NCBI GenBank assembly: GCA_007258455.2
Contig: VDFB02193867.1
Location: 565,409,710-565,473,709, forward strand
Reading direction: 5' to 3'
Length of the DNA: 64,000 nt
Source: Sequoia sempervirens
Taxonomy: Eukaryota > Streptophyta > Pinopsida > Cupressales > Cupressaceae
Shown: in pieces, positions 11,661 through 23,980 of the stretch
Layout of the letters: the number at the start of each line of letters is the position of its first letter
Numbering within the stretch: the first letter of the stretch is position 1
Program-made: the position numbers and the translations under genes
The notes under the pieces: model-generated
Databases searched by the model: none
What the model saw: only the letters and a program-made list of their open reading frames with translations
Told to the model about the DNA's origin: nothing

Positions 11661-12107
11661 CCTTGACTAATCAGTGTAGAACAGGCTCTGGCATGGGAGT
11701 TATAATCACTCCGCCTGGAGGAAAACCTATTCCCTTAACGTATTGATTGAATTTCCTATGCATGAACAACACCATGGAATATGAAGCGTTAATTGTAGGT
11801 TTGTAGGTCGCATTAGCTCTAGGAGCACGAGACATCAAAATATTCTATGATTTGTAGCTAATCATAAAACAAATCAATGGAACATATCAAGAAAAGCATG
11901 ATAAGTTGTCAAATATTAGAAAAGTTTGATTCATTCACCATTGATAATATCCCACAGAAAGATAATAGACATGTGGATGCAATGGCAAGCACATCTTCTC
12001 TAATATCCCCTCATCATCCTTCAAAATATTTCACATTTTCCATTCATACAATTGTGAAACCTTCAATCGAGCATAAAATAAATGAAATATTAGCAATCAC
12101 CACATAA
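11661..12107 (+). pseudogene. Element A second (archaeal-type) RNase H
   Basis: The sequence GSGMGVIITPPGGKPIPLTY, then NNTMEYEALIVGL and LALGARDIKIFYDL, matches the extra RNase H domain that marks the Tat lineage. The start of the domain with the first catalytic Asp (DGA/DGS box) is missing: the RNase H/connection end (KGQALTNQ) runs straight into the GSG phrase. Stops are present at about 11746, 11803 and 11855. The last 230 bases (11877-12107) are open and carry the linker toward integrase. Confidence 0.75.
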
Positions 12108-14217
12108 CACTCTAGAGAATGGTATGCAACAATATATTACTATCTAAAAACCGGTACCTACCCTAAAGATATCACCACAAATACTAGACAAAACCCTTGG
12201 AGACTTGCATCCAAGTATATAATTCTTACTGATGTCTTGTATCGAAGGTCATTTGATGGTATCCTTCTTAGGTGCCTTAAAAAATCTGAAGTCCCCATAA
12301 CACTGGAAGAAGCTCACTCAGGTGCTTGTGGAGGATATCTTGGAGGATGATCGCTAGTACAAAAGCTAATTTGTATAGGCTACTATTAGAGAAATATGGA
12401 ACAAGATTGCTTTACATACAGTAAGAAGTGCCACAAATGTCAAGAACATAGCCGACTGATTCATGCTTTTTCTTCCAATCTTCAAACACAAGTTCCAATG
12501 TGGCCTTTCTCAATATGGGTCCTTGACATCATCAGAAAAAATTCACCCCTCCTCTATTGGACATACATTCATAATCACCGTAATGTATTATTTCACAAAA
12601 TGGGTAGAAGATATTCCTCTCCAATCAACAACTGTTGATGTAATATGTCATTTCATATTAGAACACATTATTGCTTGCTTTGGAGTCCTCCCTTCCACCT
12701 TAATCTCAGACAATGGGACACCATTTAAGAATAAGGATGTGAAGAAGTTCTTAGAAATGTTCAACATACAACATTGCTTTTCAACACCTTAAATTACCCA
12801 CAATCTCATTGATGCAGGAGCATCTAGTGGTATAAGGGAAATCCTGCATCAACCAAAAGGATTTGATTTCCTTTTGATAATTTCTTAGATTTTTTGCATT
12901 TCTGGATACCCTTTTCATCATAATGTAATTCCTAACTTTCAGTTTTTCTTTTCTGCTTTTTTTGGTCAGCTGCTATTTTTAGCAAGTATTGGAATTTGAA
13001 GGTATTTGGGGAGAAAAAATATATGGGAGGATTTAGAATGGAAAAATAAGAAGATTTCTGAAAGAATCAGGCCGAGAGCATTCCCGGTTTGAAAGATATT
13101 GCAATTTCAGTCTCCTAGAAATGCACCTGAAAACCTTCCAGATCAGATTTGAGGCATTAAACAGCCCCAAAACAGCCCTGAAACTTGTTGAAATCAGTGT
13201 AGCAAATTTTGAGCACATTCTTGACTCTGAGACCTTTCCAACAGTTCAAGCAGTTTGAAAAACGAAGTCTCAGGTCAAAAGTTATGACTCCCAGAAGTTA
13301 GTGCACTTTCAAAATGTTTTAATGTTCGAATAAGGTTCTAAAATTTGAATTTCAATTTGTAATTTTTGGCTCCAAACTGCCAAAGCTCACAATTTGAATA
13401 TTTTTTTGGCTCCAAAAAGAAGGAGCTATTTATGGGCAGGGCTTTCTTATTTTTGTAGCTTTTTGGGGAAAAAGTTTGCAGACTACAAAAAGGGAATTCC
13501 GTAATTTTTTGTAGCTTGCATGGATTGTAGAGCTCGAGGATTGGAGGTCCTCTGAATGTAAGATTTTCCTTTCTAAATAATAATAAAATTTCTCTAGTTT
13601 TTTGCATCATTTATGTGTGTCAAGTTTGCACCCTCATCACTAATGGTCAAGAAGAGTCAACTAATTTGACATTTGAGAAAATCTTAAGGAAAATGGTAAG
13701 CAAAAGTAATAAAGATTGGCACATGCAACTAACATACACATTATGGGCTTATCGTACGAGTGTTTGATCATCCACTGGACATAATCCTTATAATCTTGTC
13801 TATGGAATTAAGGCAATAATTCCCTTAGAGTTAGAGATTCCTTCATTGAGAAGCACTCCTCAAGGGATTATTGATGAAAACACCTATAAAGAACAACAAT
13901 TACATCAACTTGAAATGCTTGATGAACAATGCATTAATGCTCTTGAACATCTCCAAGCTTACTCCAAAAGAATGCAATGTAGTTACAATGGCAATGTAAT
14001 CCCTTGTTCCTTTAATAAAGGTGATTTGGTGTTATCCAAAAATCAGCGTAATGTCAATGTTGATATGACAGAAAGAGGAATGTTCAACCCTAATTGGTTA
14101 GGCCCTTACATAATCAACGAAAATTATGAATTTGGATCTTATACGTTAACAGAAATGGATGGAACACCTCTCAAAGAACCTATTAATGTCTCGCATTTGC
14201 ACTGGTATTATGTCTAA
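12108..14217 (+). pseudogene. Element A integrase, split by a solo LTR
   Basis: The zinc-binding part has HSGACGGYLGG and then CHKCQEHSRLIH, in two frames. The catalytic core follows with a frameshift near 12520 (YFTKWVEDIPLQ, then LISDNGTPFKN with the second catalytic Asp). It is interrupted at 12810 by an 830-base insertion. After it the frame resumes (NGQEESTN, with the third acidic residue region; TLWAYRTS; NPYNLVYG). The C-terminal part is open at 13846-14217: a basic region, then GMFNPNWLGPYII and PINVSHLHWYY, the usual end of Tat integrases. No chromodomain follows. Confidence 0.8.
12810..13639 (+). mobile_element. Solo LTR inserted in integrase of element A
   Basis: Begins tgatgcaggagc and ends cctcatca, giving the 5-base terminal inverted repeat TGATG/CATCA. 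The pentamers outside are ctcat (12805-12809) and ctaat (13640-13644), a target duplication with one change. Removing the segment and one pentamer restores the integrase reading frame across the YPQ...NGQ junction. The first bases resemble the LTR of element B (tggtgcaggagc), suggesting a chromovirus relative. It has a short hairpin near its start (tgatgcagga with tcctgcatca). No coding sequence inside. Confidence 0.8.
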
Positions 14218-14775
14218 ACCCCCCTAAATAGTGTGAATGGTAAAGCAATGATGTCAAAGTTCCTAGACAATATTCTATGTGCTCTCCCATTGCTTGATTC
14301 TTGAAAAATAGTTATTTATGTGTCTTGAATACTAAAGTGACTATTTAATTCATTTTCAAATAATTACTTTAGGTTCCATACTATTCAAGTTCATCTTTGT
14401 ATGTTCTGTTAGATTAGATGCTTATATGCATTTGGGCGGGTGCATGAAGATAGGTAGCCAATTTATGGCCACTTTTTTTAATAAAAAAATGAAAACTCAT
14501 AATGTGAGCATGTTGAGCCTCAGGCTCGGCCACAATGATCCCATAATGCGAGCGTGTTATAACATGAGCGCATTATAATGTGCTCGCATTATGACCTATT
14601 AAAAGAAAAGAAAAAAAAATGAATTCATTTTCACTTCTCATTGTTTTTTTTAGTTTCTCATACCAAAACCCCAATATTCCACGCTCGAATTCTAGGAGGA
14701 GCTATTTTATGAAATTTTTCATCAACGGTTGTTGTTTCATTTCCAGGATGTTGCCACATCAATGAGGTCTGAGAG
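14218..14775 (+). other. Post-pol spacer of element A with 12-bp palindrome
   Basis: Noncoding sequence after the integrase stop. A hairpin with perfect 12-base arms is at 14542-14593 (cataatgcgagc with gctcgcattatg), around a second small palindrome tgttataaca. A strong splice-donor-like site (gagaggtaag) is at 14771-14780. Confidence 0.5.
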
Positions 14776-14850
14776 GTAAGGATTGTTTGTTTTTTGTTTT
14801 GAATTTGTTAGTTTTAGGTTGTATTTGATATTTATTTTTTGAATTTGTAG

Positions 14851-15431
14851 GAGATGCTAATCAACCTGCAAACCCTCCTCAAAATCCTCAACAAGCACAA
14901 CAACAACAAGAGGAAAAAAATCCTCAACCACAACAACAACCTCCTCCACCAATCCCTCAACACCCTCCTCACACTCAACAAAATTTAATGAGTGAAATTG
15001 AGAACAATAAAAAACAAATTGAGGATTTAATTAGGAGGTTGAGCAATCCAAACGGTTCAACAACACAAAGAATGACCCTAGAAACTTCACTGAAAGAAAT
15101 GTTAAAAAATGTAGATTCAATTAGCAAACAATTAACTGGATGGCAAGATAGGAGGCAAGCAGTTAGGGCTTATTACATGGATAAATTATCATATAAAGAT
15201 GTAAAATATTTAAAAATTACAAAAGGTGATTTGTGCTCATTATTCACTGACCCACGCACAAATGAAAATATTACCCTCAATGTGAAGAGGTTTCCTATTC
15301 ATTGGTCCACCACCAATAGATTAGGAACTTTTTTTATGATAGGTGGTACATGGTTTTTGATTACCCACTGTGCAACAATTGTGAAGTCTCGTAGTATTTC
15401 CTTAGGAACCTATATTATGAGTTCATATTGA
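14851..15431 (+). CDS. Unknown Gln/Pro-rich ORF in the extra region of A
   Basis: Open from a splice-acceptor-like site (ttgtag at 14845-14850) to a TGA at 15429-15431, about 193 codons; the first internal ATG is at 14988. The N-terminal part is Gln/Pro-rich (repeats of NPQ, QQQ, PPPP). The part from MSEIENNKKQIEDLIRRL onward looks helical, perhaps a short coiled coil, then GWQDRRQAVRAYYMDKLSY, and a hydrophobic stretch near the end. I do not recognise a family. It sits downstream of integrase, where Tat-type elements can carry extra ORFs or captured host exons. Continuing coding-like pieces with splice signals follow to about 17990. It could be a captured gene fragment; function unknown. Confidence 0.35.
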
Positions 15432-16200
15432 ACAAAATCTCAAATTATTTTGATGAGGGACTTCCAGGGGAGAGGTGGGGGGGTCGGCTCAAGATAGACC
15501 CGATGCACAACAAGATCCTATGTGGAAAGGGAGATGACCTCTTGCTAGGCCACCTCATGAGCACATCGTCATCCCTTCCATCGCAAAGGAGACTGCCAAT
15601 GTAGAGACTTTAAATGCCATTAGCTCTTTGACCCAGAGTTTCATCTAGCATGCCAGCCCTATTCTATAGCATCATCCAGGGGATTCTTCGAGTGGTGGGA
15701 TTCGATTCCATTTGTGTCAATCTTGCGGGGTGACTTGTTCAAATGAACCCACCAACACTCAGGAGGCTGCTACATAGGATCTGTCTATAGCTATGGAGAT
15801 GGACAGGGTAGCTGACATTTTGCATGTGGCCTATGGCATTGATACTCAGGTAAAAGTTAACATGTTGATTGAATTTAATTTATTAAATTTCAATTTTAAA
15901 ATGTGAGATTAACTAATTTAGTTTTATGATTTTAATAAAATTGCAGGGTCACAGTGTTGATACTGGATACACCGGCCCCACACCTGCTTATTTCTCCATT
16001 GCACCTACCGTTGAGGTATGTAACTAGGAAACAATTATAAATTTATTACATGTTAAATAACATTGTTTGATGAATGGTCTTTTAATATGTGATTTTCGAT
16101 GTTGAATAGGCTAATATTGGAGGTTTCATGGGAACACCTCCCAGTGCCAGTGGATTTAGTCAAACCTGCACTCAAGTAATAGAATAAAGAGTTTAACTAA
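15432..16200 (+). pseudogene. Exon-like pieces of an unknown captured gene
   Basis: After the TGA the sequence stays coding-like but with stops (phrases such as NAISSLTQSF and MEMDRVADILHVAYGIDTQ). At 15849 a CAG/gtaaaa donor and at 15945 a ttgcag/GG acceptor frame an AT-rich intron-like stretch. The next piece reads GHSVDTGYTGPTPAYFSIAP and ends at a gag/gtatgt donor near 16015. Another acceptor (gaatag) lies near 16109. This alternation suggests remnants of a spliced gene. No domain recognised. Confidence 0.3.
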
Positions 16201-16399
16201 TGAATTGTACTTAAATAGATTTGTGTAGTTTATATTCATATCATTGATTGCTTTGCATTGCACATCTTTAAAACTCAAAGAATTACTTCACATCCCATAA
16301 CTAATAACTTGATGTTGATAGATGATAAAATTTCAACTACAATATAGTTGTTTAGAAATTCAACATAAGCAGTGATGCAATTACTTCACATAGCATAAG

Positions 16400-17420
16400 T
16401 AATAAGTAGGAGGAACTTCCAATTGCATTTTCTTGTCATGGCATTCCATGAGACCACTTTTTACCAAGGTATCTTTTCAAAGAGTTCACTGCCTTGTCTA
16501 TGTTATGGATGCTTGGAAGGAATATATGAAAGAGTAATAGTAAGCAATAGCATAGACAGGGCAATGAGTTTTTTGAAAAAATGCCTCAAAGAAATGCAGT
16601 CTCATGGTGATTTCCATCACCATGAGACCCAATTTCTTTGAGGCACTTTTTCAAATAGTTCACTGCCTTTTCTATGCTACCACATTTTCCATACATGTCT
16701 ACTAAAGCATTTTATCAAACAGTTCATTTCCTCACTGCTATGGCTAAAAGCTTAAAAAATGTGCTTTCCAACAAACTATTGATGCTTGGAAAAAATATAT
16801 CAAAGTATAATAGTAAGCAATAGCATAGACAAGGAAATTAGTAGTTTGAAAAAATTCCTCAAAGAAATGTGGTCTCATGGTGATGGAATGGCATTCCATC
16901 ACCATGAGACCACATTTCTTCGAGGCATTTCTTCAAACAACTCACCACCTTTTCTATGATATCACATTTTCCATAAAATGTGTACCAAATCATTTTTTCA
17001 AACTACTCACTTCCTTGCTACTATGGCTAAAAGCCTAAAATAGATGCTTTCCAACAAATTATGGATTCTTGGAAATTTTTCTATCAAACCATAATATTAA
17101 GCAATAATACCATAGAAAAGGAAATGAACTGTCTGGAAAAATGCTTGAAAGAAATGCAGTCTTATGGTGAAGGAATGTTATGATGTGAATTTGTTTGTAA
17201 TGGCATTCCATCACCACAAGACCCCATTTCTTTGAGGCATTTTTTCAAATAGTTCACTACCTTCTCTATGCCACCAAAGTTATCATACATGTCTATAAAG
17301 CATTTTATCAAATGGTTCACCAGCTTGCTGCTATGGGTAAAATCCTAAAAACATGTGCTTTCGAACAAGATATGGATAGGGAAAATAGTAAGCATGATAG
17401 TCAGAAATATATAGTTTAAT
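16400..17420. repeat. Array of PPR-derived inverted repeats
   Basis: Three consecutive inverted repeats, spaced roughly 300 bases, each centred on a ggtgat/atcacc-type axis: centres near 16612, 16888 and 17200. The arms read caaagaaatg-x-x-gtctcatggtga and its complement, and extend 60-90 bases on each side. The + strand of the first left arm (16572-16607) encodes FEKMPQRNAVSW and the - strand near 16702-16730 encodes NELFDKML; both are typical motifs of plant pentatricopeptide-repeat proteins. The array is therefore built of head-to-head PPR fragments. No open PPR gene remains. Confidence 0.65.
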
Positions 17421-20400
17421 AAGTACTCAAAATTTTGTTCATTATCTCATACATTATAAGTCATGACATGGATCGCTATTGTATTTTTTGTGATTGAATT
17501 ATTTTTTTATTTTTTTTTAGATGTTGCAGGTGAAGACACCTCTGAATGTTTAGATTGCAATGGACATCGATGTTTCATCTACTATATAGAATCCTCAATG
17601 GCTCTAACAAGAGAGGTATGAGGAAAATTACTATATTTCAATTTACATTTGTTGTTATAGATGTTAGTTAGTGAAAAATCAAACCATTATTGATTCGTAG
17701 TTTAATTTCTATTTGGATGGTTTATACAGGGCTTTATCACACCTCAACATGGGTATTCGAGTATTTTCCTCATGGAGAGTGATCATCAGATGGCGGTAAG
17801 TGATTATTTTGTTAAATATATCATTTTTTAATGCAATTTCTATATATTAATGTCTTTACTTCTTATTGTAACATATAATACTTCACCAAGAACTAAACAC
17901 AAGGAGGAGTAGTAGGAGCACTCCTCGAGTGCAGCATAAATGAGTGATAGACATATTTCCATCCAATCGACAAGCAAAGGGTGAGAGCTTATTTCGAGAG
18001 CCTAGAGAATGATGACTTTTGATTCCAGAGCCCTTTGTTGTATGCCTATATGGCATTTTTTTACATATTTTGTATTGGATATATTTGACATTGTATGCCT
18101 ATATGGCATTCTCGTAGGCCTATATGGCTATTTTGTACCTATATTTTATGCTTATATTGACTTATATTGATGTATGCCTACATGGATATTTGGTTAATAC
18201 AAATCTATATTATCGATGGTGTCCATATTTGCATTATAAATCCATGGTTCAATAGATATGAGTTACATGTATTCAAGTGTATGCTCTACATCTTACGTGT
18301 TTACTTTGTGACTTACATGTATTCCAATGTATACTTTGCCACTTACATTTTTTCATGAGTATACCTTGTATTCATGCATATACTTTGTATTAATTTGCAT
18401 ATACTATGTATTCGTGTGCATACTTCAAGGCTTACGTGTTTTTGAGTACTTGTGATTTCCTTATTCACATGTACATGCTTGAATTATTCACATGTATACT
18501 TATTAATTGGTTATCCCTAGCATTGATCACTGTTGTCCTTCATGGTTTTTCTTGAATATTAATTGATTGATGCTAAACAACTTTATCTAAAATAAAAAAA
18601 CATGTTTTCAATTGGTATTCCATGAAATAATTCATAAAAAGATTCCAATATATTTAATCCTTTGATTGGAATAACTCAATTAAGCAAAGGATACATAATC
18701 TTCACAACACTTGCAAAATATAATATTCATAGTAGATGAAGTAGTTAAATTCTTGACACATTATCATACAAACATTTATCTTGAACAATCTTTAAACATT
18801 TTCATAGTATAGTCCTCATAGTGCAAAATGAATTGTTATGTTCTTGATCCATCACCATATAAAAATGTCGAAAGATTTATATGTCAACTTTTTGCAATAT
18901 TATTTCTTGTATAGGAAATGGACTTGGGAGAAAGCAAATTATAGTTTATAATACAAATAAGAAATGGACTCAACGGTGGAAACTTTATTTATCACACCAA
19001 ATAATAAATGTACGTGAGAGCATCACTTATTTCTCTTAGACTCCAATTTTCAAGAATATCAAATCATTTCAAATGAAAATGACAAAATGCTTCACAACCA
19101 AAGTTGTTAATTGAGGAAAAATAAAATGTTTTGAAGTTCAACCATTGTATGCATTTGCAATTGGTTGTATATTGTTGCAAGGGCAAGGAGGATAATTAAA
19201 AATGTCTTGCACTTGCTAGACTTGAGGATGATTGATGTAATGATAGGTAGTCCTTCAATCCACTTTCACCATACAAAGAACTTCCAACCACTTTTCTTCC
19301 CCCAAATCACTATCTTGGCTTGTTTTCAATTTTTCACCTAGTCTCTCTAGTAGGTCAGCAGACCTACCTTTCTTGACATAACTTTCAAATTCTCTAAACA
19401 ATCTCTCCAACCCTCATTCTTTTCAGACACCCTTTAACACATACTTTCACATGGCTCAAAATCCCATGAGACTCTTTTGAAACAAAACCCTCAACCTAGT
19501 GCTTCAACATTGTCCTAGACACCCAAATAGGTCTATTTAACAAAGAAACACCCTCTTAATCACTCTTCCAATTGTAAAACACCATTGGGAAGCATTTACC
19601 AATCTACAAATCCACAAAATCCACAATTTTTAGGGTGTGATTGGCCCTCTAACCTCACTATCCGCTAAACCCTCACTTTTCTCAAATTTCACTAGGGTTT
19701 ATTGAAAACCCCATATCCAAACCTCATAAAACCTCAAAACCTCTTCCAACACTCTTCATTCTACCTGCACAAACTTAATTGACCACCAAATTATGCTATC
19801 CCCTAACTTTACCCACTTTTACTCCCTCAAATGTCTATTTTTCATTCAAAACCTCTCTATTCCCAACTAGGGCATCATGCCATAACATAATTGGCCTCCC
19901 TTATCCTTGCATACCTTTTGAACACATAAAACTCCACAACTTCACCCTATTTCCAACATATTCTAACTTATTCTCAAGCAATTTCTTCTTTTCACCTCTT
20001 CTAGCCTTGCTTTAAGGCCTAAATTCTGAATTTCCAATAGGGGCATCGTTAGTAATCTCTTCCAATGTCTTTACCAATGCTATTTTCTTATGCCTACTCC
20101 CTATCATACTTACATCAGGCCCATTCCAATAAGACACAACCTGAACAATTAGGTGGAATGGCCTATATCTCAAACCCTTATATGAGCAAGTTCAGGCTAG
20201 TTTCAGAAATCTACTTCTAAGTTGCTTGAAACTTAATAGAACTCCACAAGAATGGATTCAAATAAAAGCTAAAAAAATTATACAATAAATTTAAATCATC
20301 TTAGAGAAGAATCCTACCATACGAACTTGTACACAGGCTGGAAATGAAGAAAATACACAAAAATTAACAAAGAAGCAAAGATATTTGATTGATATTCTCC

Positions 20401-20790
20401 TTCAAACTCTTCAACAACCACTAAATTCAAATTTCCAACATATATAAACCTCAACCAACTCCTTACAACACCTAAAAATACCTTTCAACTTCCCATGACC
20501 ATTGGGCTTCCACATGAGAGCAATTTTTACATTTTTTCTTGACAACATTTTTGAGAATTTTACAATTTTTACATAATTGACTCAAATGACCCCAGATTAA
20601 CTCAAAACTAGAAGAAACATTACAAAATGGCCTATCATGGTCTTATTTAACATTATCATGGCTAAAACCACAGAAATAGAACTAATTCATCAAATGGAGG
20701 AACAAGGTGCTCTATACCAATGATCATATGCTTTTTGTGTGGAAAAATCAGACTTCTCAACCGTCGTGTGTATGTTTCTCTTTTTGATTG
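17421..20790 (+). other. Noncoding stretch of element A
   Basis: Possible last exon-like pieces with splice signals (acceptor tttttag near 17520, donor gag/gtatga near 17618, acceptor acag near 17730, donor cg/gtaagt near 17797) end around 17990. From 18040 to 18480 a degenerate repeat of tatgcctatatgg and tgtatt/catgta phrases resembles a plant 3' untranslated region. From 18500 to 20790 no gene, array or recognisable element is seen. Confidence 0.4.
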
Positions 20791-20795
20791 TTTTG

Positions 20796-22985
20796 CATGT
20801 CATCATAAGGGATCAAGCCATTTGAACATAGCAGCTCAGAGAAATTTTGTGTGTTTGGGTGCAAAAGAGGACCATGCTTAGTGTAAACATACCTATTGGG
20901 ATGCGTTGGAGCAGTTTGTTTGGTCACACGAATTGCAAAACAAAAATTGCACCACTTTGCAACTTTACTTGCATTTGACACTTTTTTCATCAAGTGAAAA
21001 CTAGACACCACAGGAAAATGATTATGAGTTACCAAAAAATGAGAGAGGTTATTGTAGAGGGGCCCAACATGATCTTGTAGGCTCAGATGGAGAGTTTGTA
21101 AGCATCACGGTTTCTGAGTAATAGCCAGTCAAAGATTCCCTTTTGCACTTTGGACCCTTAAGGGATCGAGCCAGTTGAACGTAGCTCAGAGTGATTCCAC
21201 ATGTTTAGATGTGAAAGAAGACCATTCCTAGTATAAACCTACCCATCCAGATGTGTTGGAACAATCTATTTGGTCACATGAGTTGTAGAACGAAAGTTGC
21301 ACCACTTTACAACTTTTAACTACTTGCATTTGACAACTTTTTTCCCAAGTGGAAATTTTCCACCATGGAAAAATGCCTCTAAGATAGTGAAAACTGAGGG
21401 AGGTAATTGTATAGGTGCACAACACAATTCTATAGGATCAAACGAGAAGTTTCTAAGCATCACAGTATCCAAGTAACAACATGTTGAAGTTTGCAGCCAT
21501 TTTGCACTTTAGACTCTTAAGGGATCGATCCGATTGAATGTAGCTCAGAGTGATTCTGTGTGTTTGGGTGAAAAATAGTACCATTCTTAGTGTAAAAATA
21601 CCTATCCAAACACATTGGAACAATCCATTTGGTCACATGAGTTGCAGAACGAAAGTTGCACCACTTTGCAACTTTGCACTACTTGCATTTGACACTTTTC
21701 CATCAAGTGAAAGTTCGCCACCACGAGCAAACCACTCCAAGATAACAAAAACCAAGAGAGGTTATTGTAGAGGGGACCAACATGATCCCATTGGATTAGA
21801 TGAGAATTTTCTAAGAATCATGGTATTCAAGTAACAAAATGCTAAAATTTGCCTCCATTTTGCACTTTCGACTCTTAAGGGATTGATCCGGTTGAACGTA
21901 GCTCAGAGCGATTCCACATGTTTGGGTGAAAAAGAGGACCATTCCTAGCATAAAAATACCTATTCAGATGCATTGGAATAGTTTTTTTGGTTACATAAGT
22001 TGCAGAACGAAAGTTGCACCACTTTGCAACTTTCAACTACTTGCATTTGACAACTTTTTTCCTAAGTGAAAATTTTCCACCACAGAAAAATATCTCCAAG
22101 ATAGAAAAAACCAAGAGAGGTTATTGTAAAGGGAATCAACACAATCCCATAGGATTATATGAGAATTTTATAAGTGCCAAGGTATCCGATTAATAGCATG
22201 TTGAAGTTTGTAGCCATTTTGCACTTTGGACTCTTAAGGGATCAATTTGGTTGAGTGTAGCTCAAAGCGATTTCGTGTGTTTGGGTGCAAAAGAGGACCA
22301 TTCATATTCGGATGTGTTGGAATAGTCCGTTTGGTCACACAAGTTGTAGAACAAAAGTTGCACCACTTTGCAACTTTCAACTACTTGCATTTGACAATTT
22401 TTTCTCCAAGTGAAAATTTGCCACCACGGGAAAATGCCTACGAGATAGAGAAAATCAAGAGGTTATTGTAGAGGGGACCAACACAATCACATAGGATCAG
22501 ACAAGAAATTTCTAAGTATCACGGTATCCAAGTAACAATATGCATAAGTTTGCAGTCATTTTGCACTTTGAACTCTTAAGGGATTGATCTAGTTTAACGT
22601 AGCTCGAAGCGATTTTGTGCTTTTGGGTGTGAAAGAGGACCATACCTAGCATAAAAATACCTATTCGGACATGTTGGAATAGTCTGTTTGGTCACATGAG
22701 TTGCAAAACAAAAGTTGCACCACTTTGCAACTTTCAACTACTTGCATTTGACAAATTTTTCCCCAAGTAAAAATTCACCACCACGGGAAAATGCCTCTGA
22801 TATAGCAAAAACCGAGAGAGGTTATCGTAGAGGCGCCCAACGAGATCCTATAGGATTAGACAAAAGTTTCTAAGCATCATGGTATCCAAGTAACAACATG
22901 CTAAAGTTTTCAGCCATTTTGCACTTTGGACTCTTAAAGGATTGATCTGGTTGAATGTAACTCGGAACGATTCTGCATGTTTGGC
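20796..22985. repeat. Tandem array of about 358-bp units
   Basis: Six full units and a partial one. The word cttaagggat (or a close variant) recurs near 20807, 21160, 21519, 21877, 22236, 22578 and 22936, giving spacings of 353, 359, 358, 359, 342 and 358. The 342 unit lacks about 20 bases of the tagcataaaaatacc segment. Each unit has a conserved palindrome (aaagttgca...tgcaacttt) and the phrase ttgcatttgacaa. Units differ from each other by roughly 10-15% by eye. No frame is open through the array. It lies between pol and the 3' LTR of element A. Confidence 0.85.
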
Positions 22986-23980
22986 CATCCTCTATTTCAC
23001 ATAAATTTTTTGATAAGAACTCTCTTGAATATTTTGATGGGGCTTCTATGCCACAATCCTGCAAAACATCATTAGTATGTAAATCTAAACATATAGAATG
23101 ATAAACATCATAATGGTTAGAGAATTCAATATGTAGTCTATAGCAACAAGTAGTGTGTGTGATTTATCTTGACATAAAAAGGTTTAAGCATTTCAAAAAA
23201 AATTTGAAAAATACTAATTTGAGGATAATCCTTTTGAAATTTATGGAAAAATTGGGTTTGAGTTGTATCCAAAAAATTCTTTGGATGTGGCTCACAGTTC
23301 AGACTACTGATTCTCCTTCTTACCACATCCCTTTGATTCAGAGATGGTCTTATGCTATTCTTCGAATACTCTTCAATTAGTGTAAATGAGGTGTTAAAGA
23401 AGGGGTTTGATGAAATGTTGAAGGAAACTTCCATGTAATGGTTGTTTGAGTTTGTACAGGGTATTTTTGAAGTTTTTTTGGCATTGGTGAGGTATGGTAA
23501 GCCTGGTTGTCAAGACTTTCAATAAACCGTAGGTTATTTAATTGAAATTTGAGGGTTTGGTGGTACATCATTTTAGAGATCAAGGATCTGAGAAATAATT
23601 ATGGAATTTATTGTTTTGTAACACAATTATTGAATTTCAATTGAGATTTGGTGAATACAAAGTGTTTTGGAGGTACCTCCTTTGTAAAAGAGGGCTATTC
23701 GGTGGCCTAAAAGGCAAGGCAGCCTATTGGTTTTCAATATTGTTGCAAAGAAACCTCTTGAAACCTTTTGGTATGTTGTGTTAGGAGTTTAAGTGTGTCT
23801 CAGATGATTTTTTTTAGGTCTCTATATGGCCTTCTCTAAAAGATATTGAGAAAAAAAAATTGAGGGCTACAAGCCTTTAGGTGTGTGTTTGGGATAAGTT
23901 GAGTGTATAGTGTCTAAGGGGTTGGTTTCTTGTTTTAGTCTGATCATTTTGAGTTGGTTGGGGTCTTCACCACCTAGGTT
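22986..23980. other. Unassigned segment of element A
   Basis: Short open frames exist on both strands near 23138-23583 but none resembles a known family and they overlap each other. No repeats shared with the rest of the window. Nothing further can be supported. Confidence 0.4.

Noticed and set aside
20796..22985. Tandem array as CRISPR
   Set aside because: Units are about 358 bases and diverged, with no short repeat/unique spacer pattern and a plant retrotransposon context.
23138..23583. Overlapping frames of 68-98 codons on both strands
   Set aside because: They conflict with each other and match no family; kept as unassigned sequence.
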